A stretch of DNA of 42,990 nt from Myxococcales bacterium (GCA_004554395.1 SFMP01000143.1:1-42990), one strand, 5' to 3'. Shown: positions 25,795 through 34,329, counted from the first letter of the stretch. Numbers and translations: made by a program. The notes: generated by a model not told the origin, from the letters alone.

Positions 25795-26571
25795 TCAAGC
25801 CGCCGCATCGTCGCTTGGCAAAGGTTTGGCGTCGTTTGGTTTTGAGCTATAGAAGAACCCGCGCACGCCAAATATGAGTATGGCAATAGAAATGACGGCG
25901 ATCAAGCCACCCCAGAACCAATAAGGCAAGAAGAGTTGCTTGGCGATTTGCCCCGTATCGGAGGGCATGACGCCCATGGCGGTTTGGGCTTCGGCGACGA
26001 AGAGATAATCGCCGCGCGAAAAGACTGCCGTGAGCAATGTGATGGCGATGAATAGCATCGAATAGCGTGCGACGTTGGCGTTTTTGGGGATGAGTGCCAA
26101 TGCCAACGAGACGAGGCCGCAACTCAAGACGAAGAAAAAGCCGAATAGATTGCGCACGACGAGCAATAGAGAGAGCCCACAAATGACGCCGAAGGCGATG
26201 AGCCCGATTTTTGCGGCTTTTGCCGAACGCGCCAAGAGGAGGCTAATCGCCGCCATGATCGCGGGGGCGATGAGGCCGCCAAATGCCGTAAAAGCGCGAG
26301 CAAAGCGTCCTGCATCGACGGCTAGCGCATTGGTTGCCACGCCCGATCCGTCGAGCCACATTTCGAATTTGATGAAGTCTCCGCCTGTGAGCATGGCGGC
26401 TATGCCGTGCCCCATTTCGTGCACGAACGTGTAGACGAGCATCATCGGATAGAGAATATAGTCGCCATAGGGAATGTAGTAGAGCGATATGACGAGTGCC
26501 GAAACGAGCAAACACGCCCACATTCCTTTTTTATCGCCAATGGTCGCTGGGGTATTTTGAGTCGATGACAT
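25795..26571 (-). CDS. M50B-like membrane metallopeptidase
   Basis: 258 residues with about seven hydrophobic segments. HEMGH at 51-55 is the zinc motif H-E-x-x-H of a site-2-protease-like membrane protease, in a YTFVHEMGHGIAAMLTGG context typical of PF13398 (peptidase M50B-like). Members are thought to cleave or bind within the membrane; no substrate is known here. GGAG lies 7 bases before the ATG. It is upstream of the lipoprotein on the same strand, with about 130 bases between. Confidence 0.85.
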   Translation of the reverse strand: MSSTQNTPATIGDKKGMWACLLVSALVISLYYIPYGDYILYPMMLVYTFVHEMGHGIAAMLTGGDFIKFEMWLDGSGVATNALAVDAGRFARAFTAFGGLIAPAIMAAISLLLARSAKAAKIGLIAFGVICGLSLLLVVRNLFGFFFVLSCGLVSLALALIPKNANVARYSMLFIAITLLTAVFSRGDYLFVAEAQTAMGVMPSDTGQIAKQLFLPYWFWGGLIAVISIAILIFGVRGFFYSSKPNDAKPLPSDDAAA

Positions 26572-26847
26572 GGGAGTCTCCGTAATTTATTGCTTTGTAA
26601 AGTCGTCGGTGAATGGGGATGGACGGGAATGGGAATAAAGAAAGCGAGTGTATGGGGCTAGCGCACGTGTATCGTCGCATTGCCATGTCGTTTTTAGCAC
26701 ATTTCTTTGCGCTTTCATTATATATTATGGATATGTGCATTGTACCGTGATGGCGGTCGCATTTGTGCGGCGCGTGGGATAGGCGCCGGAAAGCAGTTGA
26801 GACGACGTCAAAAATGTAGAAACGAAGGATAAGGAGAATATCGCGTT

Positions 26848-27993
26848 ATGTTAGAATCGTTGAAGAATACCCCGTTACCGCTAGAGTCATTTCCGCCGAT
26901 GGCGCAGAAGGCGCTCCAGCCCGAGACGCCCAAGCCGATGAAGATGATGGCGGCGAACGGCGCACTTCCGTTGCCGCCAGATACGCTCATCTTGTTATGG
27001 TATCAGCTTTCGTTTGAATCGGATCCCGAAATTCGCGGTGCCGTGACCGAAACGGTTCGCACATTCGACGAAGCGATTATGGTCGATTTGGCATCGCGCG
27101 ATTTGCCCGAATCGGTGATCGATTGGCTTTCGAAGACGAATACCGAAAACGCGGTTCTCGAAAAGATCATCCTCAATCCGAAGACGAACGATGCGACGAT
27201 AATGGATTTGGCCGCCGTGACGACGCGCGATTTGGTCGATTTGATCGCCGCTAACCAGACGCGCATCATGCGCGCCCCCGATATCATCGATAAAATATAT
27301 GCGAATCCGGCGTCGCGCATGGCGACGGTCGATAAACTCGTCGCCTTTGCCAAAGAGCATCAGCTCGATTTATCGCCGTTTAAGGCACTCCAAGATTTCA
27401 TCTCGGCAAAAGATGCACACGACGATGAACCGGGGCTTTCGGACGAAGAATTCGAAGCCGTCATCGCATCGTCGGCGGCGACGGTCGAAAAACAAGAAAC
27501 AGGCGAGGCGGCGTTGCGCAATCTCAAATCGCTCGATGAAGCCGATGCCGACGCGAGCCCCGAAGAGCAAACCAAACGCATCACGCGTGCGCAACGCATC
27601 GAGCGCATGAATGCCCCGCAACGCGTCCGACTCGCTTTGATGGGCGATCGCGAAGATCGCTCGATACTTTTGCGCGATACGCGACGAATCGTCTACATGA
27701 GCGTTATCAAAAGCCCGAAGATGTCGTTGGGCGAAGTCGGGCAGATTTGCGCCTCCAAGAGCATGCCCGACGAAGTCATCGCCTATATCGCACAACGCCG
27801 AGATTGGGTGCGCTATTATCCCATCGTCGTGGCCCTCGTCAACAATCCCAAATGTCCACTTTCGGAGTCGGTCGGATTCATGCGACAGTTGCGGCTCAAC
27901 GACCTCAAAAACCTCCAGAAGTCGAAGAGCATTCCCGCACAGCTCGCGCGCCAAGCTCAAATGATGTTTAAACAGAAGAACGAAAGGAAATAA
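26848..27993 (+). CDS. Protein of unknown function with HEAT/LRV-like helical repeats
   Basis: 381 residues, no signal peptide and no membrane segment. Residues about 45-190 show repeated helical pairs with patterns such as LPESVIDWLSKTNTENAVLEKIILNPKTNDAT, resembling leucine-rich-variant or HEAT repeats that bind other proteins. A similar pair pattern returns near 300-350 (MPDEVIAYIAQRRDWVRYYPIVVALVNNPKCP). An acidic, Ala-rich linker separates them. AAGGAG lies about 11 bases before the ATG. nadC begins 7 bases after the stop, so the two are probably co-transcribed; a link to NAD synthesis is not implied by the sequence. Confidence 0.8.
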   Translation: MLESLKNTPLPLESFPPMAQKALQPETPKPMKMMAANGALPLPPDTLILLWYQLSFESDPEIRGAVTETVRTFDEAIMVDLASRDLPESVIDWLSKTNTENAVLEKIILNPKTNDATIMDLAAVTTRDLVDLIAANQTRIMRAPDIIDKIYANPASRMATVDKLVAFAKEHQLDLSPFKALQDFISAKDAHDDEPGLSDEEFEAVIASSAATVEKQETGEAALRNLKSLDEADADASPEEQTKRITRAQRIERMNAPQRVRLALMGDREDRSILLRDTRRIVYMSVIKSPKMSLGEVGQICASKSMPDEVIAYIAQRRDWVRYYPIVVALVNNPKCPLSESVGFMRQLRLNDLKNLQKSKSIPAQLARQAQMMFKQKNERK

Positions 27994-28000
27994 GAATAAA

Positions 28001-28861
28001 ATGCAAACTTTTTCACCTATTACCGAACAAATCATCGAACTCGCGCTGACCGAAGACCTCGTTGCAGGCGATATGACGACCGATGCGATATGCGACGACG
28101 GGCGTCGCACGTCGCGCGGCTATCTCGTCGCAAAAGCCGATATCGTCTTGTGCGGTCAACACGTCTTCGAATACGTCGTCGAAAAGGTCCAAAACCGCGC
28201 CTTTGGCGCATTTGAGCCCGTCACCGTCGAGTTTCTACATCCCGATGGGGCTCGTCTCGAGAAGGGGACGAAGATAGCGACGTTTTCAGGATCGACGAAT
28301 ATCTTGCTCAAGGCCGAGCGCACGGCGCTCAATTTCCTTCAGCACATGAGTGGTGTAGCGACGCAAACACATGCGATGGCGCAGCTTCTCGGGCCGAAGA
28401 TCAAACTCGTCAATACGCGCAAAGTCTTGGCTGGAATGCGAGAACTCGATCATTACGCCGTGCAATGCGGCGGCGGTTATAGCCATCGATTCAATTTGGG
28501 CGGTGGCGTTATGATCAAAGACAACCACATCGCCGCCGCCGGGTCGATAACTAAGGCCGTGTCGCAATGCCGCGAATTTGCACCGCATACGCTGAAAATC
28601 GAAGTCGAAGTTACCTCACTCGACGAAGTCCGCGAGGCACTCGCCGCTGGCGCCGACATCATCATGCTCGACAATATGACGCACGACGTGATGAAAGAAG
28701 CATGCGATATCATTGGCAATCGCGCCTTGATCGAGATTTCTGGCAATGTCACCGTCGAAAGCGCTGAACAAATCCGAGACTTGCGCGTTCAATACGTCTC
28801 GAGTGGCAGTCTGACGCATTCCGTGCGAGCTGCCGATATTTCGATGCTATTTGAACGATGA
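28001..28861 (+). CDS. nadC: Nicotinate-nucleotide pyrophosphorylase (quinolinate phosphoribosyltransferase)
   Basis: 286 residues, the normal length. It converts quinolinate and PRPP to nicotinate mononucleotide, CO2 and PPi in de novo NAD synthesis. Diagnostic blocks are EDLVAGDMTTDA near the start, AERTALNFLQHMSGVAT, NTRKVLAGMRELDHYAVQCGG, NLGGGVMIKDNHI, IEVEVTSLDEV and IMLDNM, and the final ISGNVTVESAEQI and VSSGSLTHS. These cover the active-site Arg, Lys and His residues of the family. No other nad gene is beside it. A lipoprotein gene follows directly. Confidence 0.97.
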   Translation: MQTFSPITEQIIELALTEDLVAGDMTTDAICDDGRRTSRGYLVAKADIVLCGQHVFEYVVEKVQNRAFGAFEPVTVEFLHPDGARLEKGTKIATFSGSTNILLKAERTALNFLQHMSGVATQTHAMAQLLGPKIKLVNTRKVLAGMRELDHYAVQCGGGYSHRFNLGGGVMIKDNHIAAAGSITKAVSQCREFAPHTLKIEVEVTSLDEVREALAAGADIIMLDNMTHDVMKEACDIIGNRALIEISGNVTVESAEQIRDLRVQYVSSGSLTHSVRAADISMLFER

Positions 28862-28917
28862 GTTTTAAGGCGTCTGTGGCGGCAGTTGCGCCATGGGCGT
28901 CGTCGAGTGAGTTTGAT

Positions 28918-29943
28918 ATGCGCTTATTTCGCTTAGTTTGCCTAGCTCTATGTTGCCTCGCGCTTTTTGGCGCTTGTCGTGCGACGAATTCCGTCGAGCT
29001 CTTCCGCGTCAACGACAATGGCGAAGTCGTCAATATCGGGCGCGGTAGCGACGACGAACACATCATTTATGGGCATTTCCGTTTGCCCGATGTTTACGAT
29101 AGGGCATTTGTGACGGTCCAAGACCTCGACGCCGACCAGAATTCAGTTTGCTACGTCAAGATCAATGCCGGGCAAGTCAAAGGCGGCGTCGGCATGGGCA
29201 TTCGCCTATCGCCATGTAATAAGGCAAAACTCGTCAACGAAGTCGCGACAGCCAACGGACTCGATGGCATCGGCATCTACGACCTCACGCGAGCCCCTTG
29301 GGGCACTTATATCTTGTATTTTTACGATGGTTCGACGTTTGTCCCACTCATCGAGCGCCCATTTTTCGACGAACATCTCAACGCCGGTCTCGATTCCTTC
29401 CGCGTCAATCCCGAAAACCCCGACGAAGCTTTCGTGACTTATAGCCACAAAGACGAAAACGGGCGCATCGTGATGATCAAAGAAACCGTCGCCATCGCCG
29501 ATGTTTTGTCGGGGAAACTCCTCCGTTTGCATCGCAATTCCGACGACACCGCAAATTCGAACGAAGCCGAAGATGTTCCACCCTCGACCGATTCTTTGAC
29601 GATCGATAGCGCCGATCAAACGGCTACGGAATCGGGGCAAGCGCCGACGGCTACGGAATCAGGGCAAGCGCCAACGGCTACGGAATCGGGGCAAGCGCCA
29701 ACGGCTACGGAATCAGGGCAAGCGCCAACGGCTACGGAATCAGGGCAAGCGCCAACGACCACGGAATCAGGGCAAGCGCCAACGACCACGGAATCGGGGC
29801 AAGCGCCAACGGCTACGGGATCGGGGCAAGCGCCAACGACCACGGAATCGGCTCAAGACGAAGCGATCGACGATATGCAAGCTGTTACGCCCGATGGCAA
29901 ACCGATACCGCGCGAAGCTATCCATCGCGATCGCCATAATTAG
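28918..29943 (+). CDS. Lipoprotein with Thr/Ser/Gln/Pro nonapeptide repeats
   Basis: 341 residues from the ATG at 28918, preferred because a lipoprotein signal (MRLFRLVCLALCCLALFGAC, Cys20) starts there. An in-frame ATG at 28858 overlaps the nadC stop as ATGA but would add 20 residues with acidic side chains before the signal. The central 180 residues are a beta-rich domain I do not recognise. Residues from about 236 carry eight copies of a nonapeptide ATESGQAPT and a partial ninth, a flexible, probably surface-exposed tail. Operonic with nadC. Confidence 0.8.
   Translation: MRLFRLVCLALCCLALFGACRATNSVELFRVNDNGEVVNIGRGSDDEHIIYGHFRLPDVYDRAFVTVQDLDADQNSVCYVKINAGQVKGGVGMGIRLSPCNKAKLVNEVATANGLDGIGIYDLTRAPWGTYILYFYDGSTFVPLIERPFFDEHLNAGLDSFRVNPENPDEAFVTYSHKDENGRIVMIKETVAIADVLSGKLLRLHRNSDDTANSNEAEDVPPSTDSLTIDSADQTATESGQAPTATESGQAPTATESGQAPTATESGQAPTATESGQAPTTTESGQAPTTTESGQAPTATGSGQAPTTTESAQDEAIDDMQAVTPDGKPIPREAIHRDRHN
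29623..29838 (+). repeat. 27-bp in-frame tandem repeat, 8 copies
   Basis: Eight units of 27 bases encode A/T-T-E-S-G-Q-A-P-T; five are ATESGQAPT, two TTESGQAPT and one ATGSGQAPT, followed by a partial unit. High identity at DNA level points to recent slippage or unequal exchange. Confidence 0.95.
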
Positions 29944-29951
29944 AATACACG

Positions 29952-29990
29952 AGCTCACCAAAGCCCCGCCGTGGGGCAGATTGGTGAGCT
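29952..29990 (+). terminator. Nested hairpin, possible terminator
   Basis: A perfect 10-bp stem AGCTCACCAA (29952-29961) / TTGGTGAGCT (29981-29990) encloses a second stem GCCCC/GGGGC (29963-29977). It follows the lipoprotein stop by 9 bases. The T-run after it is weak, so termination is likely but not certain. Confidence 0.5.
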
Positions 29991-30143
29991 TGTCTCGGTC
30001 CGCCCGAGGGAGCGGATTCATGCGCTTCGCCTGCCCGCCCCAGTGGCGGAATGGCGAGCATGGATATGCCTTTGAACACACGAGCCTGCCGAAGCTAGGC
30101 GTTTGGGCTCGCTACATCTCATCGATTGATTTAGGATTGAACC

Positions 30144-31403
30144 ATGTCTTCGAAATTGTTTACCCCCGTCAAGATCGGTCCCGTCGAAATTCGCAACCGA
30201 ACGATTCGTTCGGCCGCGTTCGAAAATATGTGCGTTGCCAACGGCCCATCGCAAAAGTTGTTCGATTATCATACGGCAGTCGCTCGCGGTGGTATCGGTA
30301 TGACGACGATCGCCTATGCCTCGATTAATCAAAGCGGTCTCTCATTCGAAGGTCAGCTCTGGATGCGCGAAGAAGTCGTTGATGAACTCAAAAAATTGAC
30401 CGACGCCATCCATGAAACCGGGGCAAAAGCCTCGATCCAAGTCGGGCACTGCGGCAATATGACCCATCGTCGCACCTGCGGTCAGACGCCTCTCGGGGCT
30501 TCGGGGGGCTTTAACATCTATAGCCCGACTTTTGTCCGATCGATGACCGTCGCCCAAATCGATCAATTCGTCGAAGATTTCGTCAAAGCCGTTCGACTCG
30601 TCAAAGAATCGGGCTTCGATTGCGTCGAACTCCACTGCGGGCACGGTTATTTGTTGTCGCAATTCTTGTCGCCCTATACGAATCATCGCAAAGATGAATA
30701 CGGCGGATCGCTCGAAAACCGCATGCGTTTCATGAATCGCGTCATCACGGCCGTGCGCGAAGTCTGCACCGAACTCGGACTCGGACTCATCGTCAAAGTC
30801 AACATGAACGATGGCTTCAAAGGCGGTATGCAACGCCAAGAATGCCTCGAGGTCTGCAAACAGCTCGAAAAACTCGGCGTCGATGCACTCGTCCTGACCG
30901 CCGGCTTCGTTTCGCGCGCCCCCATGGAAGTCATGCGTGGCAATATGCCCCTCAAAACGCTCGCCTATTACATGGATATGAAGCAGTTCTGGTGGCTCAA
31001 ACTCGGGCTCAAATGCGTCGGCGGCTTCATGATCCCCCCCGTGCCCTACAAAGACGGCTACTTCCTCGAAGAAGCCAAACTCTTCCGCAAAGAGCTCAAA
31101 CTCCCGCTCATCTACGTCGGCGGCTGTTGCAGTCGAAAGATCATCGACGAAGTCCTCGATGCGGGCTTCGACGCCGTCCAAATGGCTCGCGCACTCGTCC
31201 ACGACACCGATTTCGTCAATAAACTCCGCGACGGCGACGAAAACACGCGAAGTGGTTGCAATCACTCGAACTACTGCGTCGGGCGCATGTACTCCTGCGA
31301 CATGAAATGCCACTGCAAATGCGACGACGAACTCCCCCCAAAACTCAAAAAAGAAATCGCCAAACTCGAAGCAAAATGGGGCAATCCTGAATGTCAACCG
31401 TAA
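30144..31403 (+). CDS. NADH:flavin oxidoreductase, Old Yellow Enzyme family
   Basis: 419 residues. The N-terminal TIM barrel matches OYE/2,4-dienoyl-CoA reductase proteins: KIGPVEIRNRTIRSAAFE at the start, SIQVGHCGNMTHR, VELHCGHGYLLSQFLSPYTNHRKDEYGGSLENRMRF, and the FMN phosphate-binding end IYVGGCCSRKIIDEVL. After the barrel comes a Cys-rich stretch (about residues 371-393, SGCNHSNYCV and CDMKCHCKC) where FadH-type enzymes hold a 4Fe-4S cluster, but the NADPH-binding second domain of FadH is absent. It likely reduces an activated C=C bond using FMN. An SDR gene overlaps its end by 13 bases, so the two may act in one pathway. Confidence 0.9.
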   Translation: MSSKLFTPVKIGPVEIRNRTIRSAAFENMCVANGPSQKLFDYHTAVARGGIGMTTIAYASINQSGLSFEGQLWMREEVVDELKKLTDAIHETGAKASIQVGHCGNMTHRRTCGQTPLGASGGFNIYSPTFVRSMTVAQIDQFVEDFVKAVRLVKESGFDCVELHCGHGYLLSQFLSPYTNHRKDEYGGSLENRMRFMNRVITAVREVCTELGLGLIVKVNMNDGFKGGMQRQECLEVCKQLEKLGVDALVLTAGFVSRAPMEVMRGNMPLKTLAYYMDMKQFWWLKLGLKCVGGFMIPPVPYKDGYFLEEAKLFRKELKLPLIYVGGCCSRKIIDEVLDAGFDAVQMARALVHDTDFVNKLRDGDENTRSGCNHSNYCVGRMYSCDMKCHCKCDDELPPKLKKEIAKLEAKWGNPECQP

Positions 31404-32206
31404 AACGACTCCCAAATTGGACACTCGTCACGGGCGCGGCCTCGGGCATTGGGCGCGCCTTTGCCCTTGCGTGCGCACAACGCGGTTTTAACCTCGTCCT
31501 CGTCGACATCAACGAACGTGCACTCGCCGAAACCGCCCAAGCCATCGAACAAACGAGTCGCGTCACCACACAAACATTCACCACCGACCTCTCGAAGCAC
31601 GACGCCGCCGACAAATGCCTCGCTTTTTGCGACGAAAACGGCATCGAAATCGACTTTCTCATCAATAATGCCGGCATCTTCCTCTTCGATCCGCTCCTCG
31701 ATGCCCCCGAACGCAAAGTCGAAATCATGTGCGATCTGCACGTCTACGGCGTCACACACATGTGCACGGTCTTTGGCAAACGCATGCGCGACCGCCGCTT
31801 TGGCTACATCCTCAACGTGTCGTCGCTCAGCGCTTGGATGCCCATGCCCGGCATCAACGTCTACAACGCCTCGAAAGCATACGTGCGCAGCCTCTCTGCG
31901 TCGCTCTACTTCGAGCTCAAACCCTACGGCGTCGGCGTCACAGCCGTCTGCCCCGGTGGCATCAACACGACGCTTTTCGGACTCCCCGACAATTTGCGCC
32001 GCCTAGCTTGCCGCCTAGGCTTCCTCATGCAACCCGAAAAACTCGTCCAAAAAGCCATCAACGCCGCCCTTCGCCGCAAAAAAGAAGCCATCCCCGGCGC
32101 ACTCAACCACGTCCTACTCGGCTTCATGCGCATCCTCCCCAACTGCCTCGTCCTGCCCATCTGCCGCCGCGTCCCCACCTACCGCCGCTTCTTCCCCGAG
32201 GGCTAG
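31391..32206 (+). CDS. Short-chain dehydrogenase/reductase (SDR)
   Basis: 271 residues. Classical SDR motifs are present: TGAASGIG nucleotide-binding loop (14-21), NNAG, Ser in NVSSLS, and YNASK (about 158-162) giving the Tyr-Lys catalytic pair, then PGGINT. Asp in VLVDI after strand 2 favours NAD(H) over NADP(H) (inference). It starts within the last codons of the OYE-type gene (13-base overlap), so the pair is an operon probably acting on a lipid or carbonyl substrate. The C-terminal 70 residues are basic and hydrophobic. Confidence 0.92.
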   Translation: MSTVKRLPNWTLVTGAASGIGRAFALACAQRGFNLVLVDINERALAETAQAIEQTSRVTTQTFTTDLSKHDAADKCLAFCDENGIEIDFLINNAGIFLFDPLLDAPERKVEIMCDLHVYGVTHMCTVFGKRMRDRRFGYILNVSSLSAWMPMPGINVYNASKAYVRSLSASLYFELKPYGVGVTAVCPGGINTTLFGLPDNLRRLACRLGFLMQPEKLVQKAINAALRRKKEAIPGALNHVLLGFMRILPNCLVLPICRRVPTYRRFFPEG

Positions 32207-32216
32207 TTTTTTTGTC

Positions 32217-32381
32217 GCCCTATTGCCGTTGGCAATACGGGCTCTGTATCGCCCTATTTCGCTAACGCTCAATACGGGCTCTGTATCGCCCTATTGCCGT
32301 TGGCAATACGGGCTCTGTATCGCCCTATTGCCGTTGGCAATACGGGCTCTGTATCGCCCTATTGCCGTTGGCAATACGGGC
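32217..32381 (-). repeat. Array E of bulged-G TATT/AATA palindromes (5 units, reverse orientation)
   Basis: Units at 32217-32242, 32251-32279, 32288-32313, 32322-32347 and 32356-32381. Four are identical or nearly so (GCCCTATTGCC...GGCAATACGGGC) in a 34-base period; the second has a different inner stem (TTTCG/CTCAA type). All lie reverse relative to the SDR gene before them. Confidence 0.9.
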
Positions 32382-32385
32382 TCTG

Positions 32386-32424
32386 GCGTCGCTATGCGCT
32401 CGCGCGCATACGCGACGCTTTTTT
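32386..32424 (+). terminator. Terminator built from a TATG/CATA member of the palindrome family
   Basis: GCGTCGC (32386-32392) pairs with GCGACGC (32412-32418); inside lie TATGCGC and GCGCATA, with one unpaired C at 32411 (a G in the reverse reading). Six T follow (32419-32424). It should end transcription of the OYE-SDR operon. Confidence 0.75.
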
Positions 32425-32501
32425 GTTTATTGGAACTCTGTACGACGCCATAACGCATTGATATTTGTGCCTTTTTTTATATCGCGTGTATTGAAATTTT
32501 T

Positions 32502-32530
32502 TTGACACACTGGTGCAATGTACTTACAAT
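32502..32530 (+). promoter_or_regulatory. Strong sigma-70 promoter
   Basis: TTGACA at 32502-32507 and TACAAT at 32525-32530 with a 17-base spacer. It lies 45 bases before the start of the SH3/NlpC-P60 gene, whose ribosome site AAAGGAGGTG (32561-32570) is near perfect. Confidence 0.85.
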
Positions 32531-32574
32531 TCGTAGTTAGGGTTGAAGGTAACTTTTACTAAAGGAGGTGTGCC

Positions 32575-33693
32575 ATGTCGACCGGTGTTGTAAAGGCAAG
32601 AGATGGTTTGAACGTTCGCAAAGGCCCTGGTACTGGGTATGCGAAGCTCGGAAAACTCAAGAACAACACGACTGTATCGCTCAATGGGCGTCAGAATGGT
32701 TGGTATTCGATCAATTATTCGGGGCGAAAAGGCTACATTTGTGGAACTTATGTGAGTGTTTCGGGTGGTGCAACCACGACAGGAGGTGGCGGTGGGGGCG
32801 GTAGCTACACGGTCACGGCTTCGTCGCTCAACGTTCGCAAAGGTGCGGGTACGGGCTATGGCGTTATCGGTTGCCTCAAAAAAGGCAACGTCGTTTCGGC
32901 TTCGGGCGAGGCGAATGGCTGGCTCAAGATTTCCTATAATGGCAGAGTTGGTTGGATTTCGAAGAAATACACGCGTAGCGGTGGCAATTCGAGCGGTGGC
33001 GGTGGTGGTTCATCGTCGACGGCTGCCAAAACGGGCAAAGTCACGGCTTCGTCGCTCAACGTTCGCAAAGGCGCGGGCACGAGTTATGGCGTCTTAGGCG
33101 TGCTCTCGAGAGGTGCTTCGTTCTCGTATACGGGCGAGTCGAGTGGTTGGCTCAAGATTTCATATAAGGGCAAAGTCGGTTGGATTTCGAAGAAATACAC
33201 GACAGTCGGCGGTGGTACGGTCACCGGCGGTGGCGGCGGTGGCGCAGTCACGGGCGGCGGTTCGGGCACGCAAAGACAACGTAGCCTCGGCAATGCCGCG
33301 CGTAGCAAGGCTGCGGCTCTCTACTCGCAATACGTCTCGGCGCATTGGACTTACAGCCAAAGTAAACGTACATCGAGTGGGCACTACGATTGTTCGTCGT
33401 TCTCGGCGCGTTCGTGGGCTTCAGTCGGCATCTCAATGGGCTACGACAATTCCGTCGGGCAGGCAAAACGAATCTACAACCGGGGCGGCGAGGTGAGCAC
33501 GCGCAACCTCATTCCTGGCGATTTGCTCTTCTACCACAATAATTGGAACAGCGGGACGCGTTGGCGCGGCATCAACCACGTCGCCGTTTACGATGGCAGT
33601 GGTGGACGCTACGACGCCGGTGGAACCCCCGTCAAACACTATGGTAGCATCGGTAACCCCGTCATGTGCGGGCGTCCTTCGGTACTCGCCTAA
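32575..33693 (+). CDS. Triple SH3b-domain NlpC/P60-like peptidase without signal peptide
   Basis: 372 residues. Three bacterial SH3 domains (about 5-60, 80-140, 158-213) repeat the pattern SLNVRKGAGT...YGVIG...GWLKISYNGRVGWISKKY and are joined by Gly/Ser-rich linkers. The C-terminal part (about 240-372) is a Cys peptidase of NlpC/P60 type, with Cys273 in YDCSSF and His335 in NHVAVY. Such enzymes cut peptidoglycan stem peptides. The N-terminus (MSTGVVKARDG) has no signal peptide, so export would need another route (lysis, contractile injection, holin-like release) or the target is not its own wall. The promoter and ribosome site are unusually strong for the window. The gene is monocistronic, ended by a good terminator. 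Confidence 0.88.
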   Translation: MSTGVVKARDGLNVRKGPGTGYAKLGKLKNNTTVSLNGRQNGWYSINYSGRKGYICGTYVSVSGGATTTGGGGGGGSYTVTASSLNVRKGAGTGYGVIGCLKKGNVVSASGEANGWLKISYNGRVGWISKKYTRSGGNSSGGGGGSSSTAAKTGKVTASSLNVRKGAGTSYGVLGVLSRGASFSYTGESSGWLKISYKGKVGWISKKYTTVGGGTVTGGGGGGAVTGGGSGTQRQRSLGNAARSKAAALYSQYVSAHWTYSQSKRTSSGHYDCSSFSARSWASVGISMGYDNSVGQAKRIYNRGGEVSTRNLIPGDLLFYHNNWNSGTRWRGINHVAVYDGSGGRYDAGGTPVKHYGSIGNPVMCGRPSVLA

Positions 33694-33715
33694 TCTCTTT
33701 CGATGTGCTAAGACG

Positions 33716-33754
33716 AAAAGCGGCAGGGCTGTTTCATGGTTCTGCCGCTTTTTC
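33716..33754 (+). terminator. Rho-independent terminator
   Basis: AAAGCGGCAG (33717-33726) pairs with CTGCCGCTTT (33742-33751), 15-base loop, T-rich end. It closes the SH3/NlpC-P60 gene and overlaps an alternative upstream start (33736) of the next frame, which is one reason to reject that start. Confidence 0.9.
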
Positions 33755-33801
33755 TGTGTCTACTCTTGTGCATCTATTCCTCTTACGATGGTCATCGCGC
33801 T

Positions 33802-34311
33802 ATGACGCATTCTGTAAACGACAAAATCCCAGACGATATCGAGCCCGGCCGAGGAACGAAAGCCGAAGAAGGCGATTCGTGCGCTAAAGGCGACGAAATA
33901 GCCGTCTTCGAAGGCGACGCAAAAGCCGAAGAAGGCGACGAAATAGCCGTCTTCGAAGGCGATGCAAAAGCCGAAGAAGGCGACGAAATAGCCGTCTTCG
34001 AAGGCGATGCAAAAGCCGAAGAAGGCGATTCGTGCGCTAAAGACGACAAAACGCCCGTTTGGCACAGTGGCGATAAGGCGGAGTCGAAAGAAGTCCGAGC
34101 CGAGAGCTTTCGATTGATGGCGTCGGTGGGCAATTTCGGGCTCTTCCTGCTCATCGCGATAATCTTTGGCTATTTTATCGGAAATGCATTAGACTCTTTT
34201 TTTGGAACAAAACCGGTCTTTACGGTGTTCTGGGTTGTGTGTGCCGTTATCGCATCGATTCGCGAATTGTGGCGTTCGATCCACAAGGCGAAACGATTAG
34301 CCGAAGACTGA
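33802..34311 (+). CDS. atpZ: AtpZ-like F0F1 assembly/gene-1 protein with acidic repeat extension
   Basis: 169 residues from the ATG at 33802; an in-frame ATG at 33736 lies inside a terminator hairpin and is rejected. The C-terminal 70 residues hold two membrane helices (FGLFLLIAIIFGYFIGNAL and FTVFWVVCAVIASIREL) in the order and motif of PF09527, a small protein encoded at the head of many atp operons and linked to Mg2+/Ca2+ transport or ring assembly. The N-terminal 95 residues are unusual: an acidic cytoplasmic extension with three copies of a 15-residue unit (GDEIAVFEGDAKAEE). It precedes atpI, atpB and atpE on the same strand. Confidence 0.8.
   Translation: MTHSVNDKIPDDIEPGRGTKAEEGDSCAKGDEIAVFEGDAKAEEGDEIAVFEGDAKAEEGDEIAVFEGDAKAEEGDSCAKDDKTPVWHSGDKAESKEVRAESFRLMASVGNFGLFLLIAIIFGYFIGNALDSFFGTKPVFTVFWVVCAVIASIRELWRSIHKAKRLAED
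33889..34023 (+). repeat. 45-bp in-frame tandem repeat, 3 copies
   Basis: Copies start at 33889, 33934 and 33979 and differ by only one base (GAC/GAT). They encode a 15-residue acidic unit in the atpZ-like protein. Confidence 0.95.
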
Positions 34312-34329
34312 CACGTGGGCATAGTGATC

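Noticed and set aside
28858..28917. Upstream ATG for the lipoprotein that overlaps the nadC stop
   Set aside because: No ribosome site, and it would place acidic residues before an otherwise typical lipoprotein signal; kept only as an alternative.
32217..32381. 34-base regular repeats resembling a CRISPR array
   Set aside because: The whole period is repeated with no unique spacers; these are tandem copies of one palindrome and its linker, and no cas gene is present.
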